This document shows positions 16,961-26,146 of a stretch of 41,974 bases of DNA, one piece after another. Below the pieces are notes generated by a model that worked only from the letters and a program-made list of their open reading frames with translations, did no database searches and was not told the origin of the DNA. The position numbers and the translations under genes were made by a program. This DNA comes from Geitlerinema sp. BBD 1991-9 (GTDB taxonomy: Bacteria; Cyanobacteriota; Cyanobacteriia; Cyanobacteriales; Geitlerinemataceae): contig LWRO01000035.1 in the NCBI GenBank assembly GCA_001657325.1, forward strand, positions 1 through 41,974, given 5' to 3'. Each line of letters opens with the position of its first letter. The stretch's first letter is position 1.

Positions 16961-17236
16961 AGGAGATAGGAACCGATCGATCTCTTCAGAAAAAAGAAGC
17001 CTGACTCCGGACGTTCGATCTGAGTTCTCTTGTAGTTTTCTAAGTTAGGTATATCGTGCGCTCTCGGGTCTCGATCGAGTATTTTGTGTCGTTTTCTCGA
17101 TCTACCTATACGATAAGAGACGTTTTCGGAATTGTCTCCTCTCAACCATTCCCAATCGTCAATCATTCAGACGCGAATTGTAAATTTGTCTGAGGGACAC
17201 TTGACTCAGCGTCCCCCTGTAACTCATTGCTAATCG

Positions 17237-17809
17237 CTATTGCTTGTCCAAAACCTTGAGAAATTCCGCCAACCAGCGAGGATGTGCGGGCCAAGCTGGG
17301 GCCGTTACGAGATTTCCATCGACTACGGCTTCCGTGACGGGAATGTCAGCGTAAATTCCACCGGCGAGTTCGACTTCGGGACGACAAGCGGGATAAGCCG
17401 AACAGCGTTTTCCATGAAGGACGTTCGCCGCTGCAAGCAGTTGCGCACCGTGACAGATGGACGCGATCGGCTTTTTGGCGTTTGCGAAATAGCGCACCAT
17501 CTCGATAACTCGTCCGTTGAGACGAATGTATTCCGGTGCGCGGCCGCCGGGAACGACTAACGCATCGTAATCTTCGACTTTAATGTCTTCAAAAGAGGCG
17601 TTGAGGGTAAAATTGTGGCCGGGTTTTTCACTATAGGTTCGATCGCCCTCGAAGTCGTGAACGGCAGTGCGAACTTTATCGCCGGCTTTCGTATCGGGTG
17701 CAACAGCATGGACAGTATGTCCGACTGTTTGCAAGGTTTGAAACGGAACCATGACTTCGTAATCTTCGACAAAGTCACCCACGAGCATTAATATTTGTTT
17801 GGCAGCCAT
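17237..17809 (-). CDS. DJ-1/PfpI family protein
   Basis: A 190-residue class I glutamine-amidotransferase-like protein. [20 protein letters not shown] is the typical PfpI start, [15 protein letters not shown] the conserved elbow, and [12 protein letters not shown] carries the nucleophilic Cys with its following His. Members act as stress-related proteases, deglycases or glyoxalases in the cytoplasm; the exact activity cannot be told from sequence. The frame is open to 17908, but the ATG at 17809 matches the family N-terminus; the longer version would overlap a multicopper-oxidase remnant. No strong ribosome site is visible. Confidence 0.9.
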   Translation of the reverse strand: MAAKQILMLVGDFVEDYEVMVPFQTLQTVGHTVHAVAPDTKAGDKVRTAVHDFEGDRTYSEKPGHNFTLNASFEDIKVEDYDALVVPGGRAPEYIRLNGRVIEMVRYFANAKKPIASICHGAQLLAAANVLHGKRCSAYPACRPEVELAGGIYADIPVTEAVVDGNLVTAPAWPAHPRWLAEFLKVLDKQ

Positions 17810-17904
17810 TGTTTTCAAAAAATTGCGTTTTATAAGATTCAGTATGGCACGGTCGATCGTGCGACACACTGCTCTCTCGATCGAGTCAGGAAATTCCCCA
17901 ATGC

Positions 17905-18290
17905 TCAAGCGTTTCCGATCGCTTCAAAATTGCCCATACAACCGCGTTCGGCGACCCAATCTTGATGGGGGTGGAACATAAATTGACCGGGATAGGGATA
18001 GCGAAATTCTAAAATATGGCGTTCTGTGGTTCCCAAGGTAATCACATCGCTTTCTTCCGTCGGTTTGAGCGTGCGACCCGTGCGAGACACGTACCCATTT
18101 CCCTTCTGTGACGCGGAGAGTGGGGCCGGGAACTCGACCGTTGTCGTTCCCGGTGATGAAAGAGCTAAAGCGGTTGAGTTTAATGGGGATCGTGTGCGCG
18201 GTGAGGCAAAATTTGCAGATCGTGCGACCGTTTTCTCGTTTGAGAGTTCCTCGATCGAACGTTTCTATACCATTTTTCAGAAACTTTGAA
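17905..18290 (-). pseudogene. Degenerate multicopper oxidase with internal deletion
   Basis: Two parts of a multicopper oxidase survive in different frames. Reading the minus strand from about 18260, one frame gives ETFDRGTLKRENGRT, LTAHTIPIKLNR and NGRVPGPTLRVTEGKWVRV, the hallmark of the first cupredoxin domain. Near 18090 the frame changes and continues as [39 protein letters not shown], the C-terminal copper-binding segment. The several hundred codons between them are absent. An intact enzyme would oxidise metals or organic substrates with O2 in the periplasm; this copy cannot. Confidence 0.75.
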
Positions 18291-18372
18291 ATTGTCGCTG
18301 GTGGTCAATCCCCGCTATACAAGGCAATTGACGACTCATGTATGGCACGATTTTCAAAAATTGGTATTAAAA
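18264..18372. repeat. MITE-like element with ATACCA...TGGTAT ends
   Basis: ATACCATTTTTCAGAAA (from 18267) and TTTTCAAAAATTGGTAT (to 18368) are imperfect inverted repeats about 100 bp apart. The same ATACCATTT/AAATGGTAT ends bracket 21961-22061, which suggests a small family of non-autonomous elements. It overlaps the start of the multicopper oxidase remnant. Confidence 0.45.
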
Positions 18373-18384
18373 TCGACAATCGAT

Positions 18385-18409
18385 CGAGTATTCTTTGCAA
18401 GAATACTCG
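18385..18409. repeat. 11-bp perfect hairpin with 3-nt loop
   Basis: CGAGTATTCTT (18385-18395), TGC, AAGAATACTCG (18399-18409). A very stable hairpin between two repeat elements, about 117 nt beyond the end of the cyclase gene; it could stop minus-strand transcripts, although no T-tract follows. Confidence 0.65.
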
Positions 18410-18515
18410 TAGGACTGACGCAGAAACCCAGTTTTTTAACGAAATTCGGTTATTGCAGGACGAAGCGAGAAACGAAAAAACGGGTTTCTTGACCGACAAG
18501 TGCGTAACTCCTGAC
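18409..18515. mobile_element. MITE-like repeat (GTAGGACTGACGCAGAAACCC type)
   Basis: Left end GTAGGACTGACGCAGAAACC (18409-18428) and, on the opposite strand, right end GTCAGGAGTTACGCACTTG followed by AAGAAACCCG. The ends share the GT-AGGA-T-ACGCA and GAAACCC blocks and the GAAACCC block leads into AGTTTTTT/CGTTTTTT. From memory this sequence class is a frequent interspersed repeat of filamentous cyanobacteria. No transposase is encoded, so it would be mobilised in trans. Confidence 0.6.
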
Positions 18516-18525
18516 TCGGTAAAAC

Positions 18526-21500
18526 TCAAGCTCTTTGAGATCGAAATTTTCGACCGACGAGCCAGTACGTCTCCATTCTTCCCTTCCCTTTCACCACAAC
18601 CTGACCCCGTCGCTCGAAGTTATAGCGGTCTTTCAGCAGATCGTAAGTCGCTCTCGTCACTTGAACGCGACCGGGACAACCCATCGACTCCATGCGACTG
18701 GCGACGTTAACGGTATCGCCCCAGAGGTCGTAAATAAACTTTTTAATTCCGATCGCGCCTGCAACGACGGGGCCGGTGTTGATGCCAATTCTCAATTGAA
18801 AGGCTTCCCCATTGTGACTGATAAACTGAGAAATCGTGGCTTGCATATCGAGCGCCATTTCCGCGATCGATTCAGCGCGATCGGGACAAGGTAGTGGAAT
18901 TCCCCCTACCACCATGTACGCATCGCCGATGGTTTTGATTTTTTCGAGATCGTGAACTTCCGCCAGTCGATCGAACGACGAGAAAATCTGATTGAGTAAT
19001 TCGACTAATTCCGTCGCCGACAGCCGCGCCGACAAAGGCGTAAAGCCCACGATATCGGCAAAAAGAACGGTCGCCACTTCAAAACCAGTCGCGATCGATC
19101 CTTGCTGTTCCTTCAGTTTTTCGGCGATGGGTTTGGGTAACACGTTCAGTAACAGGCGTTCCGACTTTTCCCGTTCGGCGTGGAGGTCGTCGAGAGCTTG
19201 TTTGCGAAGGGTGATATCTTCGATAACGCCTAAAATCCCGATAATTCGATCGTCTGCATCGCGCACGGGAAGGCGGTTAATGTCGAGCCAAATTTGTTCG
19301 CCTTCTTCGCCAGGGTGTACTTTATTCGCGACGACGTGAAGTTCGGGTTGTCCGGTGGCGAGGACGTGGCGGTCTTTTTGACGGAAAAACTCCGCCATGT
19401 GGGGATCGCCGAGCAAATCGTAATCCGTTTTTCCCACCACTTCCTGCGGATCGCGAAGGCGTGCGGCTTTCGCCCAATTTTTATTACACCCGCGAAAGAC
19501 GAGATCGACATCCTTCCAAAAGACCTGCTGGGGGATGCTGTCGAGAATCAGGCGTAAGTAGCTGTCCTTTTCCGCGAGTTGTTCTTCTGCCAGTTTTCGA
19601 TCGCTGATATCCCGCGCCACCCACAGCACCACATCCTCAGAAATTGGAGAAATCCGAGCGGCAAACCACGTCGCTTTCCCGTTCACATCGAGGGTATATT
19701 CCACCTCTAAGGTCGTGCGCTCGTTCAAACTCTGCCAGATGTAACCGATAAACTGATGGGCGCGATCGGGATCGAACACGTCTTGCAGCGTTTTCCCGAG
19801 AATCCCGTGAGCGGAACGATACGACGGATCGGCGGGATTCGTGGGGGCAATTTTCAAATAACATCCCTGGGCGTCGATCGTCAGAATCACATCCGTCATG
19901 GCGGCAAACAACGCCCGCAACTCCGCCCCAAACAGCTTTTGCTGCATCACCGTTCCCAGCTGTGCGGCTAGTGCGGAAACGACGTTGACCCAACGCCGAT
20001 CTTGCTGTCGGGCTTCGAGGAGGAAAAAGACCAATACGGCGAGAATATCAGATTCGGTGTGGGACGTGTCAGTTTGAGAAACAACGATGGGAACGCCAAA
20101 TCCTGCGGTTGGAACGGGTTTTCCCGGTTCTGGTTGCGTAAACGATTCTCGGAGAAAGACCGCCCACGTGTCGATCGATACGTCTTCAATCCAAATCGGC
20201 GTTCGGGTTTGCCAAACTCGGCCGGGAAGGCCCTCGTCGGGGAGAACTGTCAACCCTTCGCTGTAGGCGTGAAACTCTTCGAGACGCTGTTGGGTTTCTG
20301 AATCGAGTCGATCGCGGCGACAGTACCAAGTGGGCGTACATTCGAGTGCCATGCGATCGGCACTGAGAATCCAAGCTTCGCCGTAGTGCCATCCCGTTGC
20401 TTCGCACAACCGTTCGAGGGCGACTTCGATCGCGGTATTAAAATCGGGGGCGGCATCGATGGCTTGGGTGATGGTGAGGAGGAGTTGGTTTTCTTCTTGG
20501 GTACGCTTTCGATCGGTGACGTTGCGGGCAACCCAAATCACCGCATCGTCGCTGATGGGAGAAAGGCGACTGGCAAACCAGGTTTCGACGGTGGGACTGT
20601 CGGGGGGTGCGTCGGGGGGAGTCAGGTGGATGCTATATTCGATTTCGACCGTTTTGCGAGTGCTTAGGGTTTCTCGTACTGCTTGTAAGAAGCGTTTGGC
20701 TGTTTGGGGGGGTAACACTTCGTAAAAGGTTTTACCCAGTATTTCGGCTTCGGGTTTGTAGAGGAGTGCGTGGTTGGTGGGTGCAATTTTTCGATAGCGT
20801 CCTTCGGAATCGATGACCATAATCAGTTCGGTCATCGCAGCGAACAGGGCTTGCATCTCAGCGGACGAGGTGGCGAGTTCCATTTCGGCGCACTTGCGTC
20901 GATCGATGGTATTGCGGATTTGGTTGATGGTGGTTTGAAACGCCGCGATCGTGTCGCCGAGTTCGTCGTTGTGAGGATAGGACGACGATTCAAAGCAGGT
21001 TTCGCAATCCTCTGCGATACAGGTTTCGCAGTCGCTGGTGATGGCTTCTCCAGCGCGTTGCAAGTCTCGGCGCAATTTGAGAATTGGGGTTATGGTGGTT
21101 CGATCGAGAACGATCGAGATCGTGAGCGTGGCGACGGTTGCAATGAGGAACGCCGCAATGACGGTCAAAGCAATGTCGGCGAGAAGGGTTCGATTGACGA
21201 TCGAGGCATCGTGGCGCAAGACGAGAAAATAATCGCTGTCGCCAAGGGTAAACGGATAGACGACATCGAGGCGAGGGGCGTTAGGATTCCGAAAATACTG
21301 TTGCGTTCGTTTGCTGTTGGGTTGGAGTTCGGGGCGTTCGCCGAATCGATCGATTTCGGTACCGTCACGTTGGTGTAGCGTTCCCCCTAAAATCGTCGGT
21401 TGCGTTTTCAGGAGATGGAAGTATTGAGATCGATCGAAAATCTCGATCGAGTCAGACGACAAGCGCGCGAGGAGTTCGATGTTGGCTTGCGTGGGATGTT

Positions 21501-21654
21501 GAAGTTCGTTGAGGAGTTCGCGTCGGTGGCGGTACAGGTTAGGCGCGAGAACGAGTACCTCGACGAGGAGAATGTTGAGGAAAACCCAAACCACGATACG
21601 GCGCGACAAGCGGGCTGTCAGTTGAGGAAACCAAGTTTTAACGCGATCGAACAC
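18526..21654 (-). CDS. Multi-sensor class III adenylate cyclase (TM-HAMP-PAS-GAF-PAS-PAS-CHD)
   Basis: 1042 residues. TM helices near 20-40 and 158-183 flank a periplasmic domain; HAMP follows (about 183-255), then PAS (about 262-380), GAF (about 395-555), PAS (about 575-695), PAS (about 700-820) and the cyclase domain (about 855-1035). FADIVGFT supplies the metal Asp residues, KIKTIGDAYM the adenine-specifying Lys, YDLWGDTVNVASRMES the second specificity Asp plus transition-state Asn and Arg. All are intact, so ATP-to-cAMP activity is expected. An unusual twin motif CETCIAEDCETC (residues 209-220) lies within HAMP. Start GTG at 21654 has AGGAG upstream. Monocistronic; the input signals are unknown (PAS/GAF could sense redox, light or ligands). 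Confidence 0.93.
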   Translation of the reverse strand: MFDRVKTWFPQLTARLSRRIVVWVFLNILLVEVLVLAPNLYRHRRELLNELQHPTQANIELLARLSSDSIEIFDRSQYFHLLKTQPTILGGTLHQRDGTEIDRFGERPELQPNSKRTQQYFRNPNAPRLDVVYPFTLGDSDYFLVLRHDASIVNRTLLADIALTVIAAFLIATVATLTISIVLDRTTITPILKLRRDLQRAGEAITSDCETCIAEDCETCFESSSYPHNDELGDTIAAFQTTINQIRNTIDRRKCAEMELATSSAEMQALFAAMTELIMVIDSEGRYRKIAPTNHALLYKPEAEILGKTFYEVLPPQTAKRFLQAVRETLSTRKTVEIEYSIHLTPPDAPPDSPTVETWFASRLSPISDDAVIWVARNVTDRKRTQEENQLLLTITQAIDAAPDFNTAIEVALERLCEATGWHYGEAWILSADRMALECTPTWYCRRDRLDSETQQRLEEFHAYSEGLTVLPDEGLPGRVWQTRTPIWIEDVSIDTWAVFLRESFTQPEPGKPVPTAGFGVPIVVSQTDTSHTESDILAVLVFFLLEARQQDRRWVNVVSALAAQLGTVMQQKLFGAELRALFAAMTDVILTIDAQGCYLKIAPTNPADPSYRSAHGILGKTLQDVFDPDRAHQFIGYIWQSLNERTTLEVEYTLDVNGKATWFAARISPISEDVVLWVARDISDRKLAEEQLAEKDSYLRLILDSIPQQVFWKDVDLVFRGCNKNWAKAARLRDPQEVVGKTDYDLLGDPHMAEFFRQKDRHVLATGQPELHVVANKVHPGEEGEQIWLDINRLPVRDADDRIIGILGVIEDITLRKQALDDLHAEREKSERLLLNVLPKPIAEKLKEQQGSIATGFEVATVLFADIVGFTPLSARLSATELVELLNQIFSSFDRLAEVHDLEKIKTIGDAYMVVGGIPLPCPDRAESIAEMALDMQATISQFISHNGEAFQLRIGINTGPVVAGAIGIKKFIYDLWGDTVNVASRMESMGCPGRVQVTRATYDLLKDRYNFERRGQVVVKGKGRMETYWLVGRKFRSQRA

Positions 21655-22150
21655 GAGTGGGTTCTCCTCGATCGAAGTATCAAGGACTGTGACAACGAAG
21701 GGGTCTCGTACTATAAGACCTACACTCTGTTATATCTCGATCCGCTCTCTTCCTTTCGTAGTGTAGAGGATGGAGCTGGAAAACGTCTTTGAGGAAAGCG
21801 AGTCTCGATCGATCGAGGCGATTTTGCAGAGAACGTCGGATATGTCGAGGGTTTCAGGGGTATTGTGGGACGGTGAAATTCCATCAAAACGATTTCGGAT
21901 GAGTCTATAACGAAGATATGAATTTCTCAATCAAGTGAGGTACAGTCACAGCAATGAGTAATACCATTTTTAAAAATTCATGCCATAGATGTCTGTAGGG
22001 GCGAACGGTGTTCGCTCAAGTTCAGCCGAAGATCTCTAGCCGGATTATCGAGAAATGGTATAAACCACCCAGACTTGTTGGATAGTCTTTAGCTTCGAGG
22101 AGGTTGTTAAGGAAATACTGATTCTGTTCGTCTTCAACAAAATTATAAAA
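21655..22150. other. Intergenic region upstream of the cyclase
   Basis: 496 nt. It should hold the cyclase promoter (minus strand); none is convincing. The repeat at 21961-22061 is the only recognisable structure. Confidence 0.5.
21961..22061. repeat. MITE-like element with ATACCATTT/AAATGGTAT ends
   Basis: ATACCATTT (21961-21969) is the reverse complement of AAATGGTAT (22053-22061). The interior carries GTAGGGGCGAACGG, a half-site of the palindrome at 9213-9234. End sequences match those at 18264-18372. Confidence 0.45.
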
Positions 22151-22619
22151 TTATATTCCTATATGTAAAATATATTCTGAATTATTTTGTACGATTTGCT
22201 TTGAATAGTTTTTTAATCCATTCATATATTTCAGAAAATTATCTCGATCGAACTCTAGTCGATCGTAGTAACCATCACCAATTACGTTTCCCTCATCGTC
22301 ATATTCTTCTGTCCCCCCACCTGTTAATATTACTTTTTCAGGTGACTCGCAAAGCAAGCTAGTCCAAGCATCAATAATTTTATATAACTTGCCCGCACCA
22401 TTAGAGTCAATGACTGTTTCGTTATAAAAGTTTAACCCTGTCCCCTGTATTAACCCTGATGATAATAGCTTTAAAGTTGGAACCCACTTCCGGGTGTCAC
22501 CCAATATAACGCAGAAAATCATCATGTATAAAAGTATCTGATGACATTGAAGAGTACTTCCTGAGCTTAGTAAAGTCACGATCGTTAGCAACAACAAAAA
22601 AATCATGATTCAGAAACAT
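22151..22619 (-). pseudogene. Small hypothetical gene with a frameshift
   Basis: A start with an excellent ribosome site (AGGAG, 8 nt, ATG at 22617-22619) opens a protein-like frame, MFLNHDFFVVANDRDFTKLR, continuing through SSMSSDTFIHDDFLRYIG to a TGA at 22497-22499. The +1 frame then continues directly with GDTRKWVPTLKLLSSGLI, LYKIIDAWTSLLCESPEKV and ends NNSEYILHIGI at 22151. Joined, they give about 155 residues of coherent composition. The open frame beginning at 22606 reads the N-terminal part out of phase. No family is recognised. It may be a disrupted gene, a sequencing error or, less likely, programmed frameshifting. Confidence 0.55.
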
Positions 22620-23041
22620 GTTTGGTACTCCTATTAACATCCAAAAAATATAATGCATCCATCTGAGGTAATATCAATATATTTTTCGTCTTTTTCGTAT
22701 CTCAGAACACCCGGTGTTGCGTTTCATTTTTGAATTAGCGGATCGATAAATCTACGATCGTTCAATTGCTTTGTCTAGAGATTAGAACTGATATCACTAC
22801 TAATTGAATACTACCGATTAGTTTTTGCTTAAAAATACGATCGATCCTTTCACCTTGAATTTTGACATCCATGCTTGTACACGAATTCTAGTCTGTTTTC
22901 AGATTTTGCAAATGCTTAAAAAACTTAGAGTCTCAGTAATCAGAAAGAGGTGCAGAAGTAGGAAGTAGGAGAAGACAAAATAGAGTCTCTTTTTAATCTC
23001 CCACGTCCTGTGTCTCCTGCACCTCCTCATCCCACAAGACG
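22620..23041. other. AT-rich intergenic region, nothing recognised
   Basis: 422 nt between the frameshifted gene and the decarboxylase stop. GAGGTGCAG and CTGCACCTC near 22947 and 23018 form a loose inverted pair. No gene, terminator or RNA is supported. Confidence 0.5.
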
Positions 23042-24679
23042 CTACATCGGACAACTCAAACCACCCGCTTTAGCTGAAAACCGGGTGTTTTCCCGATAGT
23101 CCACCGGACAATCGATGACGGCGGGAACGTCTTGTTCTAAGGCTTCGCGCAAAATCGGAACGAACGACTCCGTCGAGTCTACGCGATAGCCTTTCAAACC
23201 CATACTTTCGGCAAATTTCACGAAATCGGGATTGCCAAACTCGATAAATGACGATCGACCGTAGTGCGCTTCCTGCTTCCACTCGATCAACCCGTAACCA
23301 CCATCGTTGAAAATAATCGTTACGAACGGCGTTCCCACGCGCAACGCCGTCTCGAGTTCTTGGCAGTTCATCATAAAACCGCCGTCCCCAGTCACAGCCA
23401 CGACTTTTCGATCGGGATGTACCAACTTCGCCGCGATCGCCCCCGGAATGGCAATTCCCATGGCCGCGAACCCGTTGGAAATCAAACAGGTATTGGGTCG
23501 ATCGCAGTGGTAATGACGGGCAATCCACATTTTATGCGCCCCCACGTCGGAGATTGCGACGTCGTCGGGGCCCATCACTTGGCGCAAATCGTAAATGAGT
23601 TTCTGCGGTTTGACGGGAAACTCGTTATCGTTGGCGTACTGCTCGTAATCGGCCCGGATGTCGTCTCGGAGTGCGACAGCGTGAGGTTCGGATTTACTCG
23701 ATCGATCGGAACGACGCAGGATTTCGTTGAGAGAGTCGGAAATATTCCCCACCACTTCCACCAACGGAATGTAACTGCTATCGATTTCTGCCGAGATCGT
23801 CCCGATGTGAACGATGGGGATTTTTCCGTCGGGGTTCCATTTCTTCGGCGAATACTCGACCAAGTCGTAACCCACGGCAATGACGAGATCGGTATTGTCA
23901 AAGCCGCAACTGATATAGTCCCGCTGTTGCAATCCCACCGTCCACAAAGCGAGAGGATGCGTGTAGGGAATTACCCCTTTGCCCATAAACGTATTCGCTA
24001 CGGGAATATTCAACCGCGTCGCAAATTCCGTCAGTGCGTCGCTGGCGTTGTCCCGAATCGCACCGTTCCCGACCAAAATTAAAGGATGGTTCGCCCGAGA
24101 GATCGCCGTGGCTGCGTTGTTGAGGCTTTTGTACGATGCGTACATTTTGTCTTTTTTATCGCATTTCAGCGACATCCCCTCAACGGGCATCGCTGCGATA
24201 TTTTCCGGTAAGTCGATGTGAACGGCTCCGGGTTTTTCCTGTTGCGCCCGCTTAAACGCTTTACGGACGATTTCAGGCGTATTGCTGGGACGGACGATCT
24301 GCGAATTCCATTTCGTGACTGGGGCAAACATTGCCACCAAATCGAGATATTGATGGGATTCGATGTGCATTCGATCGGTGCCGACTTGTCCGGTAATAGC
24401 CACCAAAGGCGCTCCGTCGAGGTTGGCATCTGCAACCCCCGTCATGAGATTTGTGGCACCGGGGCCGAGCGTGGACAGACACACCCCCGCTTTTCCCGTC
24501 AAGCGTCCGTACACGTCTGCCATGAACGCCGCCCCTTGTTCGTGACGGGTGGTGATGAATTGAATGGGTGAATCGCGCAGGGCTTCGAGTACCTGCATAT
24601 TTTCTTCACCGGGCAAGCCAAAAACATATTGTACGCCTTCGTTTTCGAGACACTTGACCAGTAATTCCGCCGTGTTCAT
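23042..24679 (-). CDS. TPP-dependent 2-oxoglutarate decarboxylase (acetolactate-synthase-like)
   Basis: A 545-residue TPP enzyme of the acetolactate synthase superfamily: N-terminal GLPGEEN and TTRHEQGAAFMADVYGR with the catalytic Glu (residue 47), a central NAD/FAD-like domain, and the TPP/Mg motif GDGGFMMNCQELETALR ending at FNDGGYG (about 429-460). Automatic annotation would say acetolactate synthase. However, it follows succinic semialdehyde dehydrogenase by 99 nt on the same strand, the arrangement established for Synechococcus PCC 7002 A2770-A2771, where this protein is 2-oxoglutarate decarboxylase. The reaction is 2-oxoglutarate to succinic semialdehyde plus CO2, bypassing the missing 2-oxoglutarate dehydrogenase. 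The assignment rests on context plus family. Confidence 0.88.
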   Translation of the reverse strand: MNTAELLVKCLENEGVQYVFGLPGEENMQVLEALRDSPIQFITTRHEQGAAFMADVYGRLTGKAGVCLSTLGPGATNLMTGVADANLDGAPLVAITGQVGTDRMHIESHQYLDLVAMFAPVTKWNSQIVRPSNTPEIVRKAFKRAQQEKPGAVHIDLPENIAAMPVEGMSLKCDKKDKMYASYKSLNNAATAISRANHPLILVGNGAIRDNASDALTEFATRLNIPVANTFMGKGVIPYTHPLALWTVGLQQRDYISCGFDNTDLVIAVGYDLVEYSPKKWNPDGKIPIVHIGTISAEIDSSYIPLVEVVGNISDSLNEILRRSDRSSKSEPHAVALRDDIRADYEQYANDNEFPVKPQKLIYDLRQVMGPDDVAISDVGAHKMWIARHYHCDRPNTCLISNGFAAMGIAIPGAIAAKLVHPDRKVVAVTGDGGFMMNCQELETALRVGTPFVTIIFNDGGYGLIEWKQEAHYGRSSFIEFGNPDFVKFAESMGLKGYRVDSTESFVPILREALEQDVPAVIDCPVDYRENTRFSAKAGGLSCPM

Positions 24680-24778
24680 ACGTTCCCCTTCTCTGAAATC
24701 AGTAACGATCGAGGTCGAGTCAATCCACGAGTCAATTGAGTTGTGATGACGTATTGGCCGAGTTGGCGCGTTCCCAAC

Positions 24779-26146
24779 TTAATTCCCGAGCCAAATTGTC
24801 TTTATGTTTACAAATTCATGGATGCCTTGGATACCCAATTCTCGGCCGTATCCAGATTTCTTGATACCGCCGAACGGTAATCGCGGATCGGACTTGACCA
24901 TGCCGTTGATGAAAACTGCCCCGGCTTCGAGTTGGTCGATAAACTGCTGTTGTTCGGCTTCTACCGTCGTCCAAGCGCTCGCCCCTAAACCGAAGGGCGT
25001 ATCGTTGGCGAGTTCGATGGCATCGTCGATCGAACTGACGCGAAACAGCAGTGCAACTGGCCCGAAAAATTCTTCTTTGGCGATCGACGTGCTGGCGGGA
25101 AGGTCGGTAATAATCGTCGGTGGATAGAAATAACCGGGTCGATCGAGCAATTCACCGCCGATTAAAACCTCGGCCCCTTCAACTCGGCAGGCTTTGACTT
25201 GTTCGTGCAGTTCGTCGCGAATACTCGACGTTGCCAACGGCCCGATGTCCGTGTTCTCTGACATGGGATCGCCGATGACGAGGTCTTTAAATTTAGCAAG
25301 GAGGCGTTTTTGGAATTCCTCGGCGATCGAATCGCGAACGATAAACCGTTTAGCCGCAATACAAGACTGTCCGTTGTTCAACATCCGAGCGGTGACAGCC
25401 GTATTCACAGCCGCTTCCAAATTCGCACTGTCCATGACGATGAAGGGATCGCTTCCGCCGAGTTCCAAGACCGTTTTCTTCAGGCTCTTTCCCGCGCACG
25501 CGGCTAAACTCATCCCGGCGTGTTCGCTACCGGTGAGGGTAGCTGCGCGAACTCGATCGTCCGCGACCACCTTCGCAACTTGACTCGCGCCGATGAGGAG
25601 GGTTTGAAACGCTCCAGCGGGAAAACCGGCTTCTGTCAAAACGTTTTCGATGGCAAGGGCGCACTGGGGAACGTTTGAGGCGTGTTTGAGCAGCCCCACG
25701 TTTCCAGCCATTAATGCCGGGGCAGCGAAACGGAATACCTGCCACAGCGGGAAGTTCCAGGGCATGACGGCGAGAACGATTCCGAGGGGTTGATAGCTGA
25801 CGTAGCTGAAACTGGCATCTGTTGCTACGGGTTTGTCGGCAAGGAACTCAGCAGCGTTATCGGCGTAATACCGACACACTAAAGCGCATTTGTTGACTTC
25901 GGCGATCGCGGATTGAACGGGTTTTCCCATTTCTAACGTTATCGTTTCGCCGAGTTTTTGCCGATCGCGCTCTAAAATATCGGCCGCTGTCCGCAACCAT
26001 CTCGAGCGTTGTGCCATCATCGTGCGGCGGTAGGGTTTGAAGGCTCGATCGGCTCGATCGAGCTTCTGTTCTAACGCCTCATCGGTCAAAGGTTCAAAGG
26101 TTTTGACCGTTTCACCAGTGGCGGGGTTAATCGTGGCAATACCCAT
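24779..26146 (-). CDS. NAD(P)-dependent succinic semialdehyde dehydrogenase
   Basis: A 455-residue aldehyde dehydrogenase: MGIATINPATGETVKTFEPL start, PWNFPLWQVFRFAAPALMAGN, TLTGSEHAGMSLA, catalytic Glu in LELGGSDPF and catalytic Cys in NNGQSCIAAKRF, ending with GGIKKSGYGREL. The frame is open to 26314, but the ATG at 26144-26146 has AAGGA upstream and fits the family N-terminus and length. Together with the downstream decarboxylase it converts 2-oxoglutarate through succinic semialdehyde to succinate, closing the cyanobacterial TCA cycle. Cytoplasmic; first gene of the two-gene operon. Confidence 0.93.
   Translation of the reverse strand: MGIATINPATGETVKTFEPLTDEALEQKLDRADRAFKPYRRTMMAQRSRWLRTAADILERDRQKLGETITLEMGKPVQSAIAEVNKCALVCRYYADNAAEFLADKPVATDASFSYVSYQPLGIVLAVMPWNFPLWQVFRFAAPALMAGNVGLLKHASNVPQCALAIENVLTEAGFPAGAFQTLLIGASQVAKVVADDRVRAATLTGSEHAGMSLAACAGKSLKKTVLELGGSDPFIVMDSANLEAAVNTAVTARMLNNGQSCIAAKRFIVRDSIAEEFQKRLLAKFKDLVIGDPMSENTDIGPLATSSIRDELHEQVKACRVEGAEVLIGGELLDRPGYFYPPTIITDLPASTSIAKEEFFGPVALLFRVSSIDDAIELANDTPFGLGASAWTTVEAEQQQFIDQLEAGAVFINGMVKSDPRLPFGGIKKSGYGRELGIQGIHEFVNIKTIWLGN

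Noticed and set aside
20770-21378. 202-codon frame opposite the adenylate cyclase
   Set aside because: Lies entirely antisense to a well-supported gene and shows composition of a shadow frame.
23264-24082. 272-codon frame opposite the decarboxylase
   Set aside because: Antisense shadow of a gene with intact catalytic motifs.
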